Source of the DNA: Mycolicibacterium komanii
Lineage (GTDB): Bacteria > Actinomycetota > Actinomycetes > Mycobacteriales > Mycobacteriaceae
Direction: 5' to 3'
Length of the DNA: 64,000 bases
Assembly (NCBI RefSeq): GCF_001050035.1
Contig: NZ_CVTA01000011.1
Coordinates: 124,001-188,000, forward strand
Part shown: positions 36,983 through 45,813 of the stretch, in pieces
Numbering within the stretch: position 1 is the stretch's first letter
How the letters are laid out: the number at the start of each line of letters is the position of its first letter
Notes under the pieces: model-generated
The model's database searches: none
Seen by the model: the letters and a program-made list of their open reading frames with translations, nothing else
What the model was told of the DNA's origin: nothing
Made by a program: the position numbers and the translations under genes

Positions 36983-38500
36983 ATGACTGCGACGTCCGAC
37001 GTTGAGCTGCCCGACACCAGCACCATCCGCAACCCCGCGACCGGCGCCGTCGCGGGCACCGTGCGCTGGACCGACCCCGCCGACGTGCCGCGCATCGCGG
37101 CCGGCCTGCGCGAGGCGCAGCGGCAGTGGGAGGCCCGCGGCGCCAAGGGCCGCGCGAAGGTGCTGGCCCGCTACGCCGTATGGCTCGGCGAGCACCGCGA
37201 GGAGATCGAGTCGCTGCTGATCAAGGAGACGGGCAAGTCCGCCGTCGACGCGGCGCAGGAAGTGCCGCTGCTGATCATGATCGCGTCGTACTACGTCAAG
37301 ACCATGGAGAAGGCGCTCGCGCCGGAGAAGCGGCCCGCGCCGCTGCCGTTCCTGTCCATCAAGAAGATCGAGGTGCACTACCGGCCGCGCCCGGTCGTCG
37401 GGATCATCGCACCGTGGAACTATCCGGTGGCCAACGCGCTGATGGACGCCATCGGTGCGCTCGCCGCGGGTTGCGCGGTGCTGCTCAAGCCATCCGAGCG
37501 CACCCCGTTGACCGCCGAACTGCTGCTGCGCGGCTGGCTGGAGTCCGGTGCGCCGGAGGTGCTGGCGCTGGCGCAAGGCGCCCGCGAGGTCTCCGAGGCC
37601 ATCATCGACAACGCCGACTTCATCCAGTTCACCGGCTCGAGCGCCACGGGCGCCAAGGTGATGGAGCGCGCCGCCCGCCGGCTCACCCCGGTCAGCCTCG
37701 AACTCGGCGGCAAGGACCCGATGATCGTGCTGGAGGACGCCGACATCGACCTCGCGGCGCACGCCGCGGTGTGGGGCGCGTTCTTCAACGCCGGGCAGAC
37801 GTGTGTGTCGGTGGAGCGGGTGTACGTCCTCGAATCGGTGTACGACCAGTTCGTCGCGGCGGTGGTGCGTGATGTCGAGAAGCTGAAGATGGGCGCCGGC
37901 GACGGTTACGACTTCGGGTCGATGATCGACGAGTCGCAGGTCGCCGTCACCGCGCGGCATGTCGACGACGCGCTCGCCAAGGGTGCGCGGGCACTGACCG
38001 GCGGTAAGCGGCCCGAGGGTGAGGGCAGCTTCTACCCGCCCACGGTGCTCGTCGACGTCGACCATTCGATGCTCTGTATGACGGAGGAGACGTTCGGCCC
38101 GACGCTGCCGATCATGAAGGTCTCCAGCGTGGACGAGGCGATCCGGTTGGCCAACGACAGCCCGTACGGTTTGAGCGCGGCGGTGTTCTCCAAGGACATC
38201 GAGCGAGCCAAAGACGTTGCGGTCGAACTGGATTGCGGTGCAGTCAACGTCAACGACGTGATCTCGAACCTGATGTGCACGACCGCTCCGATGGGCGGCT
38301 GGAAGACGTCGGGCCTCGGTGCGCGATTCGGTGGGGCCGAGGGTTTGCGCAAGTACTGCCGCCAGGAGGCCGTGGTCGCGCCGCGCACCAACGTCGGCGC
38401 AGGCGGCAACTACTACAACAACTCGCACAAGGCGCTGAAGCGGATGAACACGATGATGACGAAGCTGGCGCTCATCACCCCGAAGCGAGCCGCCAAGTAG
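36983..38500 (+). CDS. Aldehyde dehydrogenase family protein
   Basis: NAD(P)-dependent aldehyde dehydrogenase of 505 residues. Cofactor segment IIAPWNYPVANAL near 141-153, FTGSSATGAKVM, general base Glu240 in SLELGGKDP, and catalytic Cys274 in NAGQTCVSVERV. The C-terminal 45 residues are basic (KRMNTMMTKLALITPKRAAK) and longer than usual. It resembles broad-specificity and succinate-semialdehyde enzymes; the exact substrate is unknown. A hairpin repeat follows it. Confidence 0.92.
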   Translation: MTATSDVELPDTSTIRNPATGAVAGTVRWTDPADVPRIAAGLREAQRQWEARGAKGRAKVLARYAVWLGEHREEIESLLIKETGKSAVDAAQEVPLLIMIASYYVKTMEKALAPEKRPAPLPFLSIKKIEVHYRPRPVVGIIAPWNYPVANALMDAIGALAAGCAVLLKPSERTPLTAELLLRGWLESGAPEVLALAQGAREVSEAIIDNADFIQFTGSSATGAKVMERAARRLTPVSLELGGKDPMIVLEDADIDLAAHAAVWGAFFNAGQTCVSVERVYVLESVYDQFVAAVVRDVEKLKMGAGDGYDFGSMIDESQVAVTARHVDDALAKGARALTGGKRPEGEGSFYPPTVLVDVDHSMLCMTEETFGPTLPIMKVSSVDEAIRLANDSPYGLSAAVFSKDIERAKDVAVELDCGAVNVNDVISNLMCTTAPMGGWKTSGLGARFGGAEGLRKYCRQEAVVAPRTNVGAGGNYYNNSHKALKRMNTMMTKLALITPKRAAK

Positions 38501-38515
38501 CCGACACCCGACCCG

Positions 38516-38584
38516 CTCACCGCGAGGGTACGGTTCTTGACGCGTCTACTCGGGTTTCGTGTCCGGAACCGTACTTTCGGTGAG
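38516..38584. repeat. Intergenic hairpin repeat, family 1, copy 1
   Basis: CTCACCG and GTACGGTTC on the left (38516-38536) pair perfectly with GAACCGTAC and CGGTGAG on the right (38566-38584), with a small 5/3 internal loop and a 29-base terminal loop. It lies between the aldehyde dehydrogenase stop and the ribosome site of the next gene. The core CRCCGARAGTACGGTT also occurs at 55884 and 56929. It may act as terminator. Confidence 0.72.
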
Positions 38585-38595
38585 GGGAGGGTCGC

Positions 38596-39441
38596 GTGCG
38601 GTTGGTGACGACCGTGTTCCTGTGGCTCATCACCACGGCGCTGCTGGCCGTCGCCGTCCCGACCATGTGGGCGCAGCGCAATGTGGTCGACGACGGCGGA
38701 TTCGCGGCGTTGGCGGAATCGGCGGCCAAGGAGCCGCAACTGCAGCACGCGATGGCGCGGATCCTCGCCACCGAAGTGTCGACGGCGATGGACGACACCG
38801 GATACGACGTCGAATACGAGCTGATCATCGGCACGGCCTCGGCCTACACCGCCAACCCGACGTTCCCCGGGCAGTTCGCGCTGGCCACCAAGGTCGGGCA
38901 TCGCTGGATGTTCACCGGCGCGGCGCAGCGTGTCGAGGGCACCGACCAGTGGATGCTCGACCTCGGGCCGATGCTCGCCGACGAGTCGTTCCGGAACACG
39001 CTGGGGAATTTCGGTGTCGCGCCCGTTGAATCTCTCCCGATCCCCATCACGATCTCGGAGGACTGGCGGCCCGGTCAGCTGAGGTGGGCGTCGACGTGGG
39101 GGCCGTGGATCAGCATCGGCTCGACCATCCTCACCGGCGTGTTCGCGTTGCTGACACTGCTGGCGGCCCGTAGCCGGGGCAGAGCTCTTGCCGCCCTCGG
39201 TGTTTCGGCGCTCCTGGTCGGTGCGGCCGGATGGGCCGGCGTGGAGGTGGTTCGCCGCTCCGTCAACACCGCGCTGAACCGGCTCTCCGGCGACATCCGG
39301 GAGGTCGCCGACGTGATGGTGGTCCAGGCGGAGGGCAGCATGCACCACTGGCTGAACCTCACGCTGGCCGCCGGCGGGGTGCTCGTGGTGTTCGGCGTGC
39401 TGGTCGCGGTGCTGGGCGGGTTACGCCGACGCGACGCTTAG
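38596..39441 (+). CDS. Membrane protein with large extracytoplasmic domain, unknown function
   Basis: Protein of 281 residues from the GTG at 38596, behind GAGGGGAGGG. An N-terminal helix (LVTTVFLWLITTALLAVAVP) leads to an external domain of about 145 residues rich in Ala, Asp and Glu. Three more helices follow near 172-195, 205-222 and 255-278. No family was recognised. A DUF2889 gene follows after 28 bases on the same strand. Confidence 0.75.
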   Translation: MRLVTTVFLWLITTALLAVAVPTMWAQRNVVDDGGFAALAESAAKEPQLQHAMARILATEVSTAMDDTGYDVEYELIIGTASAYTANPTFPGQFALATKVGHRWMFTGAAQRVEGTDQWMLDLGPMLADESFRNTLGNFGVAPVESLPIPITISEDWRPGQLRWASTWGPWISIGSTILTGVFALLTLLAARSRGRALAALGVSALLVGAAGWAGVEVVRRSVNTALNRLSGDIREVADVMVVQAEGSMHHWLNLTLAAGGVLVVFGVLVAVLGGLRRRDA

Positions 39442-39469
39442 CTCACCTCCGTATTGCTACCGTCGATCC

Positions 39470-40459
39470 ATGCCGTTCGTCAGCGACATCGTGGGCCCGC
39501 AGCGGCCCGTCGAGGAGTGGCCGCCGTTGGTGGCAGGCGCGCTGCGGCGCACCAGCACCATCGACACCCATCCCGACGGCGGCGACTCCGATGTCGACCT
39601 GCGGGCGCGCGACATCGTCGTGCGGGAGGGCGGGGTGGACGTCCTCGGCGAGATCGCCGTGCGCGCTCATCTGGCCGACCGGGTGATCGCCGAGATCGCG
39701 TCCGTTCCGGACGACGAGCGGTTGGGTCGACTGATCGGCAAACGCGTGGGACCCGGATTCCGCTCCGCTGTCGGCGAACTGCTCCCCGATGACGTCCGGC
39801 GATCCACCCTGCTGCACCTGCTGCTCGACGACTGGGTCGGCGCGGCATTGGTCTCCGGCTATGCGCTGCAGCACGCGTCGATCGTGGCGGGCACCGAGGA
39901 GAAACTCCCGCCCGGTACCGCCGACCGCATGGCGGGCATCTGTGCGGGTTTCGCGCCGGACGCGTCGCTGGTGAACTACGCGCGACGCCTCGACACCATC
40001 CCCTCGGTGCACGGGCCGCATGCTCCGCCGATCGACGTCGACGGCGTGCACGCCGTGGAACCCCTTCGTGCACACGGCATGCGGCGGTTGCGACGGCTCG
40101 ACCTGCTGCCACCGGACGAGGGTTCGGCCCGCTTTGACGCCCATTTCCGCGACTCCCACGTCGACGGCGACGGCGTCGAGACGATCGTGCACGAATACAC
40201 GCTCGCCGGCGCGGTGGATGTGGCGACGCGGACCGTCACGTCGATCCGGGCGGACGTCCGCGTCCTGCCGTGGCAGGAGTGTCCCGGCGCGATCGGAAGC
40301 GCGCAACGGGTGCAGGGGATGAGGCTCGTCGAAGTTCGCGACCGCGTGCGGGGCGAGTTCGTCGGCACCAGCACGTGCACGCACCTCAACGACTCGTTGC
40401 GCGCGATCAGCGACCTCGATGCGCTGTTCGACCAGCGCTCACGGCTCGATGACGTGTGA
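39470..40459 (+). CDS. DUF2889 family protein
   Basis: Soluble protein of 329 residues. The N-terminal half has RRTSTIDTHPDG and LRARDIVV; the C-terminal half has RVQGMRLVEVRDRVRGEF and TCTHLNDSLRAISDLDAL, the hallmark of DUF2889. The family has no established biochemical role. The 3' end overlaps the crotonase gene by 21 bases, tail to tail. Confidence 0.8.
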   Translation: MPFVSDIVGPQRPVEEWPPLVAGALRRTSTIDTHPDGGDSDVDLRARDIVVREGGVDVLGEIAVRAHLADRVIAEIASVPDDERLGRLIGKRVGPGFRSAVGELLPDDVRRSTLLHLLLDDWVGAALVSGYALQHASIVAGTEEKLPPGTADRMAGICAGFAPDASLVNYARRLDTIPSVHGPHAPPIDVDGVHAVEPLRAHGMRRLRRLDLLPPDEGSARFDAHFRDSHVDGDGVETIVHEYTLAGAVDVATRTVTSIRADVRVLPWQECPGAIGSAQRVQGMRLVEVRDRVRGEFVGTSTCTHLNDSLRAISDLDALFDQRSRLDDV

Positions 40460-41344
40460 CGGGTCGGGGCGCTTGTCCGGCGGTGCCTGGCTGTAGTCGC
40501 CCCACGGCCCGTCGCGTTGCTCGACGGCGGCGCGAACCCCCTGTGCCGCAGCGATTTCGATGAACGACAGCGCATCGGGGGTGTTGCGCATCAACCCGTC
40601 GAGGATGCCGCCGAGGGTCTGGGTGGACGCCAGGCCCATGTTCTCGTATGCCTGATTGACGATCAGCTTCTGCGCCTGCAGTTGCGACAGCGGGATGGTG
40701 GCGAGTTTGCGCGCGACCTCCTTGACCCGCGCCTCGAGGTTCTCGAACGGCACGGACTCGTTGATGAGTTCGACTGCGGCGGCTTCCTTTCCGGTCAACG
40801 GCTCACCGGTCAGCGAGTGCCACTTGACCTTCGCGAGACTCAGCCGGTACAGCCACATGCCGGTGAGATAGGCGCCCCACATCCGGGCATAGGGCGTGCC
40901 GATGACGGCATCCTCGCTGGCGATCACGATGTCGGCGCACAACGCGTAGTCGCTCGCGCCGCCCACACACCACCCGTGCACCTGAGCGATCACCGGCTTG
41001 GATGCTCGCCAGATCGCCATGAACTTCTGCGTGGGTCCGGTTTCGCGGGCACTGACCATCGCGAAGTCCTTGCCCGGATCCCAGCGGCCGTCGGTGTTCA
41101 TCGCCTCACCCCAGTGTGTGAAACCGCCGCCGAAGTCGTAGCCGCCGGAGAAGGCCCGTCCGGCGCCGCGCAGCACGATCACCTTGATCGCGGGGTCGCG
41201 TTCGGCCAGGCCGATCGCCTTCTCGATCTCGTCCGGCATCGGCGGGACGATCGTGTTGAGGTGATCGGGCCGGTTCAGTGTGATGGTGGCGATGGGTGGC
41301 TTCGCGGCGTAGAGCAAGGTCTCGAACTGCGCAGTCGTCGACAT
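40439..41344 (-). CDS. Enoyl-CoA hydratase/isomerase (crotonase family)
   Basis: Crotonase-fold protein of 301 residues from the ATG at 41344; the frame upstream is arginine-rich and rejected. CoA and oxyanion-hole blocks are GAGRAFSGGYDFGG and HGWCVGGASDYALCADI. The usual hydratase Glu pair is not obvious; instead VIGTPYARMWG occupies the second active-site region, so a role other than classical hydration is possible. Its start is 200 bases from efeO, divergently. Confidence 0.85.
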   Translation of the reverse strand: MSTTAQFETLLYAAKPPIATITLNRPDHLNTIVPPMPDEIEKAIGLAERDPAIKVIVLRGAGRAFSGGYDFGGGFTHWGEAMNTDGRWDPGKDFAMVSARETGPTQKFMAIWRASKPVIAQVHGWCVGGASDYALCADIVIASEDAVIGTPYARMWGAYLTGMWLYRLSLAKVKWHSLTGEPLTGKEAAAVELINESVPFENLEARVKEVARKLATIPLSQLQAQKLIVNQAYENMGLASTQTLGGILDGLMRNTPDALSFIEIAAAQGVRAAVEQRDGPWGDYSQAPPDKRPDPSHVIEP

Positions 41345-41477
41345 GGGTGAAGTTTGGCAGAGAACGGAGCGCCCGTTGCCGATGATGTTGAACCAGTCGA
41401 CGTTGGAAGTGCGCCGGCGAGTCCGTCCGCGACGTCGCCGCGGCCGGGTCCGGAACCCCCCGGGCCAGACCGCCAAA

Positions 41478-41491
41478 TTAGGCGTGCCTAT
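41478..41491. promoter_or_regulatory. Iron box (IdeR/DtxR-type) upstream of efeO
   Basis: TTAGG-CGTG-CCTAT matches the inner dyad of the DtxR/IdeR consensus (TTAGG-N4-CCTAA); TAGGCGTGCCTA is perfectly self-complementary. It lies 54 bases before the efeO ATG and is AT-richer than its surroundings. It implies iron-dependent repression of efeO-efeB. Confidence 0.7.
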
Positions 41492-41544
41492 CCTCTGACC
41501 AGCCAGGAATGCTATGTTTTGCCTCTCCTAACTACGAGGTGCGA

Positions 41545-42477
41545 ATGAACCGTTATCTTGCCTGGGCGACTCCCATCGCCGTCGCCGGCCTGCTCCTGTC
41601 CGGATGCTCGAACGACAGCTCGTCCTCCGGCAGCGAGACGACGTCCGCCAGCGGAACGTCGGCCGAGACCACCAGCGCCGCACCCGCGGTCGATCCCGCG
41701 GTCCTGGACAAGGCGGCAGCCGACTACAAGGCGTACGCGCAGAGCAACATCGACGAACTCCAGCGCGCGGTCAAGGTCCTCACCGACGCGGTTCGCGCGG
41801 GCGACCTGAAGGCCGCCCAGGACGCGTTCGCGCCGTCGCGCCAGCCGTGGGAGCGCATCGAGCCGATCGCCGGCCTGGTGGAAGAGATCGACGGCAAGAT
41901 CGACGCCCGCGTCGACGACTTCGCAGGCGTCGACGACCCGAAGTTCACCGGCTGGCACCGCCTGGAGTACCTGCTGTTCGAGAAGAACACCACCGAGGGT
42001 GGGGCGCCGTTCGCCGACCAGCTCGACAAGGACGTCGCCGACCTCAAGGCGCAGTTCCCGTCGGTCGAGGTGAAGCCCATCGACGTGTCCAACGGTGCGG
42101 CCGAACTGATCGAAGAGGTCTCCGAAGGCAAGATCACCGGCGAAGAGGACCGCTACTCCAAGACCGACCTGTGGGACTTCGACGCGAACCTGCAGGGTGC
42201 ACGCGACGCCGTCGGCAAGCTGAATCCCGCTCTGGTGCAAGCCGATCCGGCGCTGTTGGGCAAGATCGACGCGGGGCTCAACTCCGTGTTCGACACGATG
42301 CGGCCGCTGCGCCGAGGTGACGGCTGGGTCCTGTTCTGCACCGAGAACGACCCCTACCCGTCGCCGCGTTGCCCCGAGGTCACCGTGACACCGGATGTCA
42401 TCGACAAGCTCAAGGCCGAACTCGCCGGACTGTCGGAGAACCTGTCGCAGGTGTCGGGAGTGCTGAAACTGAAGTGA
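41545..42477 (+). CDS. efeO: Iron-uptake lipoprotein EfeO (M75 domain)
   Basis: Lipoprotein of 310 residues. The signal peptide ends in the lipobox LLLSGC with Cys21; a Ser/Thr-rich linker follows. The rest is an imelysin/M75-type domain with the metal-binding HxxE motif in FTGWHRLEYLLFE. EfeO passes ferric or ferrous iron to the EfeU permease in the EfeUOB system. No efeU is present here: upstream is a divergent crotonase gene. The ATG follows a GAGGTG ribosome site. The stop overlaps the efeB GTG. Confidence 0.9.
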   Translation: MNRYLAWATPIAVAGLLLSGCSNDSSSSGSETTSASGTSAETTSAAPAVDPAVLDKAAADYKAYAQSNIDELQRAVKVLTDAVRAGDLKAAQDAFAPSRQPWERIEPIAGLVEEIDGKIDARVDDFAGVDDPKFTGWHRLEYLLFEKNTTEGGAPFADQLDKDVADLKAQFPSVEVKPIDVSNGAAELIEEVSEGKITGEEDRYSKTDLWDFDANLQGARDAVGKLNPALVQADPALLGKIDAGLNSVFDTMRPLRRGDGWVLFCTENDPYPSPRCPEVTVTPDVIDKLKAELAGLSENLSQVSGVLKLK

Positions 42478-43727
42478 AACAAGGCCGCTCGGGTCTGTCG
42501 CGCCGGGGCTTCATCACAGGCGCGTTGGGCACGGGTGCCGCGGTGGGGGCCGGTGCGGCCCTCGTCGGGTGCTCGAAGGAGGAATCCGGTTCGTCCGCCT
42601 CGACCGGGACGTTCGTCCCGTTCGAGGGTCCGCATCAGACCGGCATCACCGCGCTGCCCATCCCCGAACAAGGCCTCATCGCTTCGTTCAACGTCCTGTC
42701 AAAGGATCGCGACGGCCTCGAGCGCGCCCTGAAGGAGCTCACCGAAGAGATCCGCGGGTTGATGGCGGGTAAGCCGCCTGAGGTGCGCGATCCGGAGTAT
42801 CCGCCGGTCGACTCTGGCATTCTCGGTGAACAACCGCCCGCGGACAATCTGTCCGTCGTCGTGGGTGTGGGAGCGTCGCTGTTCGACCACCGTTTCGGGC
42901 TGGCCGATCGCAAGCCCAAGGAACTGGTCACCATGCCGTTCCTGGCCAATGACCGCTTGGATCCCAAACTGTCGCACGGTGATCTGTCGATCGTCATCGA
43001 GGCGGGTCACAACGACACGGTCGTCTTCGCGCTGCGTCAGCTGATGCGCCGCACGCGCAGCGATCTGGTGTTGCGGTGGATGGTCGACGGCTACGCGCGC
43101 GGCATCGGCGCCGGCCAGGCATCCGAAGCCGCAACCCCGCGAAACCTGTTGGGTTTCAAGGATGGGACCGCCAACCTCGATGTCGACGACGGCGCCGTCA
43201 TGGACCGCCACGTCTGGGTCGGCCCGCAGGACGGCGAACCCGAGTGGGCGGTCGGCGGCTCGTATCAGGCGATCCGCATCATCCGCATGTTCGTCGAGTT
43301 CTGGGACCGCACCCAGCTCGCCGAGCAGGAGGCGCTGATCGGGCGCAGTAAGGTCAGTGGTGCGCCCCTCGGGTTGACCGGTGAGTTCACCGATCCCGAC
43401 TATCCAGAAGACCCGGACGGCAAGCGAATTCCGCTCACCGCCCACATCCGGTTGGCGAACCCGCGGACGCCCGAGACGGAGGACAACCGGATCCTGCGCC
43501 GTGGCTTCAACTACTCCCGAGGATTCGACGGCGCGGGTCGACTGGACCAGGGCCTGGCGTTCATCGCTTATCAGCGCAGCCTGGAGAAGGGCTTCCTGAC
43601 CGTGCAGCGCCGACTCAAAGGCGAACCGCTCGAGGAGTACATCCTGCCCGTCGGCGGCGGCTTCTTCTTCATGCTGCCCGGCGTCACCGGACCCGACCGG
43701 TTCCTCGGCGACCAGTTGTTCAGCTGA
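42474..43727 (+). CDS. efeB: EfeB-type DyP peroxidase / deferrochelatase (Tat-exported)
   Basis: DyP-type heme peroxidase of 417 residues, from the GTG at 42474 overlapping the efeO stop. The N-terminus has a twin-arginine signal (SRRGFITGALGTG) ending in a possible lipobox (ALVGC). DyP hallmarks: the GxxDG-type loop NLLGFKDGTAN with distal Asp, the proximal-His region LTAHIRLANPR, and a distal Arg in NRILRRGFNYS. It oxidises substrates, or takes part in heme iron release, outside the membrane. It is cotranscribed with efeO under the iron box. The 3' end overlaps the peptidase gene by 8 bases. Confidence 0.92.
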   Translation: MKQGRSGLSRRGFITGALGTGAAVGAGAALVGCSKEESGSSASTGTFVPFEGPHQTGITALPIPEQGLIASFNVLSKDRDGLERALKELTEEIRGLMAGKPPEVRDPEYPPVDSGILGEQPPADNLSVVVGVGASLFDHRFGLADRKPKELVTMPFLANDRLDPKLSHGDLSIVIEAGHNDTVVFALRQLMRRTRSDLVLRWMVDGYARGIGAGQASEAATPRNLLGFKDGTANLDVDDGAVMDRHVWVGPQDGEPEWAVGGSYQAIRIIRMFVEFWDRTQLAEQEALIGRSKVSGAPLGLTGEFTDPDYPEDPDGKRIPLTAHIRLANPRTPETEDNRILRRGFNYSRGFDGAGRLDQGLAFIAYQRSLEKGFLTVQRRLKGEPLEEYILPVGGGFFFMLPGVTGPDRFLGDQLFS

Positions 43728-45759
43728 GCACCGACCACAGGAACTCGTAGATCAACGCCGAGCGAAATGCGGTCTGCGCGTTGTCGGCCGCGCCGGCATG
43801 GCCACCCTCGATGTTCTCGTAGTAGTGCACCGGGTGGCCCGCGCTCTCCAGTGCCGCGGTCATCTTGCGCGCGTGCCCCGGATGGACGCGGTCATCCCGC
43901 GTCGACGTGGTGATCAGCACCGGCGGATACCGGCGGTCAGCCGAAATATTCTGATACGGCGAATATTTCGAGATGAACTCCCAATCGCCCGGCTCGTCGG
44001 GGTCGCCGTACTCGGCCATCCACGAGGCGCCCGCCAGCAGAAGATGGTATCGGCGCATGTCGAGCAGCGGCACGCTGCACACCAGCGCGCCGAACAGCTC
44101 GGGGTATCGCGTCAGCATCACACCCATCAGCAGGCCGCCGTTGCTGCCGCCCTGGGCGCCGAGTTGCTCGACGGTGGTGATGCCACGGGCCGCGAGATCG
44201 CGTGCAACGGCGGCGAAGTCCTCGTAGACGAGATGCCGGTTCTCCCGCATCGCCTGCGTGTGCCACTTCGGTCCGTATTCGCCGCCGCCGCGGATGTTCG
44301 CCAGGACATAGGTGCCGCCGCGGCTGAGCCACAGCCGGCCCAGCACCCCGCTGTAGCTCGGTGTGTTGGCGACCTCGAAGCCGCCGTACCCACTCAGGAG
44401 CGTGGGACCCGGGGTTTGGTTGTGGCGATGCGCGACAACGAAATACGGGATCATGGTGCCGTCGTCAGAGGCGGCGAAATGCTGATCCACCCGCAGGTCG
44501 GCGGCGTCGAAGAACGACGGCGCGCGCTTGACCTCGGTGACGGCGTCGCCGGCCACCCCCCACAACAGCCGGGACGGGGTGTCGAAACCGCTCGAGTCGA
44601 GGAAGATCTCGTCTCCGTACTCGTCGGCGTCGACCAGCACGGTGTTGGTGTTCGGTGGTATGCCGGGTATGTCGGCCCGCTGCCAGGTCCCTGGCGTCGC
44701 TATCTGCACATGGCTGATCACGTCGACGAGCGTGACGAGGATCAACCGGTCGCGCGTCCAGGCGTAGTCTTCCAGGCTGGAGTGCTCGTCCGGCTCGAAG
44801 ACCACAGCCAGATCCCGTGCGCCGTCGAGAAAATCGGCGTAGTTCGCCGCCAGCAGCGAACCGGCGCGATACGTCGTCGATCCCACCGTCCAGTCGGTGC
44901 GCGGCCGGATCAACAGCCACTCCCGGTGCACGGAGATCCCGGCGTCGGTCGGCACATCGATCCGGATCAGCGAGTCACCACGCAGCTCGTAGCGCTCCCG
45001 GTTGAAGAAGTCGAACGACCGCGTGATCAGTAACCGCTCGAACCCCGGCGTCGGGTCATAGCCGCATCCCACACTGACGTCGGCGGCCTCGCCCTCGAAC
45101 AGCGTCGACGCATCGGCCAGCGGGCGACCGCGCTCCCAGCGCTTCACGATGCGTGGATAGCCGCTGCCGGTCAACGAACCCGGCCCGAAATCGGTCCCGA
45201 CCAGCACGGTGTCGCGGTCCTGCCAGGTGACGCTCGACTTGGCCTCCGGCAGCGCAAACCCACCGGCGACGAACTGCCGTGTGGCCAAATCGAATTCACG
45301 GACAACGGTGGCGTCGGCACCGCCGCGGGACAATTCGATCAGCGCGAGAGAGAAGTCCGGCTCGAGAACTTCGGCGCCCGCCCACACCCAGTTCTCGCCG
45401 TCTTCGGCGGCGATCGCGTCGACGTCGATCAGCACGTCCCACTCCGGCTGCTCGGTGCGGTAGCTGTCCAGGGTCGTACGCCGCCACAGGCCGCGGGGGT
45501 GGTCCGCATCGCGCCAGAAGTTGTACAGAAACTCGCCCCGCCGCCGCACGTACGGGATGCGGGCGTCGGTGTCGAGCACCTCGAGCGCCTCGTTGCGCAT
45601 CTGCTCGAACCGCTCACCGCCGAAGCGGGCGATCGTCGGGTCGTTGTGCTTGCGCACCCAGTCGAGCGCCTCGTCGCCGGTGATGTCCTCCAGCCACAGA
45701 TACGGGTCCTGGCCGGTCTTCTCTTCGCGCATGCACTCGTCGGAACTCACGGGAACCAT
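43720..45759 (-). CDS. Prolyl oligopeptidase family serine peptidase (Rv0457c type)
   Basis: S9 peptidase of 679 residues (670 if begun at the ATG at 45732, close to the M. tuberculosis length). An N-terminal propeller region (DPYLWLEDITGDEALDWV at the start) leads to a C-terminal alpha/beta hydrolase with catalytic Ser in AQGGSNGGLLMG, Asp in TSTRDDRVHPGH and His in EGGHAGAADN. It cleaves short proline-containing peptides in the cytoplasm. Neither start has a clear ribosome site. It is divergent from the aldehyde dehydrogenase gene by 54 bases. Confidence 0.93.
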   Translation of the reverse strand: MVPVSSDECMREEKTGQDPYLWLEDITGDEALDWVRKHNDPTIARFGGERFEQMRNEALEVLDTDARIPYVRRRGEFLYNFWRDADHPRGLWRRTTLDSYRTEQPEWDVLIDVDAIAAEDGENWVWAGAEVLEPDFSLALIELSRGGADATVVREFDLATRQFVAGGFALPEAKSSVTWQDRDTVLVGTDFGPGSLTGSGYPRIVKRWERGRPLADASTLFEGEAADVSVGCGYDPTPGFERLLITRSFDFFNRERYELRGDSLIRIDVPTDAGISVHREWLLIRPRTDWTVGSTTYRAGSLLAANYADFLDGARDLAVVFEPDEHSSLEDYAWTRDRLILVTLVDVISHVQIATPGTWQRADIPGIPPNTNTVLVDADEYGDEIFLDSSGFDTPSRLLWGVAGDAVTEVKRAPSFFDAADLRVDQHFAASDDGTMIPYFVVAHRHNQTPGPTLLSGYGGFEVANTPSYSGVLGRLWLSRGGTYVLANIRGGGEYGPKWHTQAMRENRHLVYEDFAAVARDLAARGITTVEQLGAQGGSNGGLLMGVMLTRYPELFGALVCSVPLLDMRRYHLLLAGASWMAEYGDPDEPGDWEFISKYSPYQNISADRRYPPVLITTSTRDDRVHPGHARKMTAALESAGHPVHYYENIEGGHAGAADNAQTAFRSALIYEFLWSVLS

Positions 45760-45813
45760 TGTGGCGGCTGGGCGTAGTGTGAGCTCGGTTACACCGTTCG
45801 AGGGAGGTCAACG

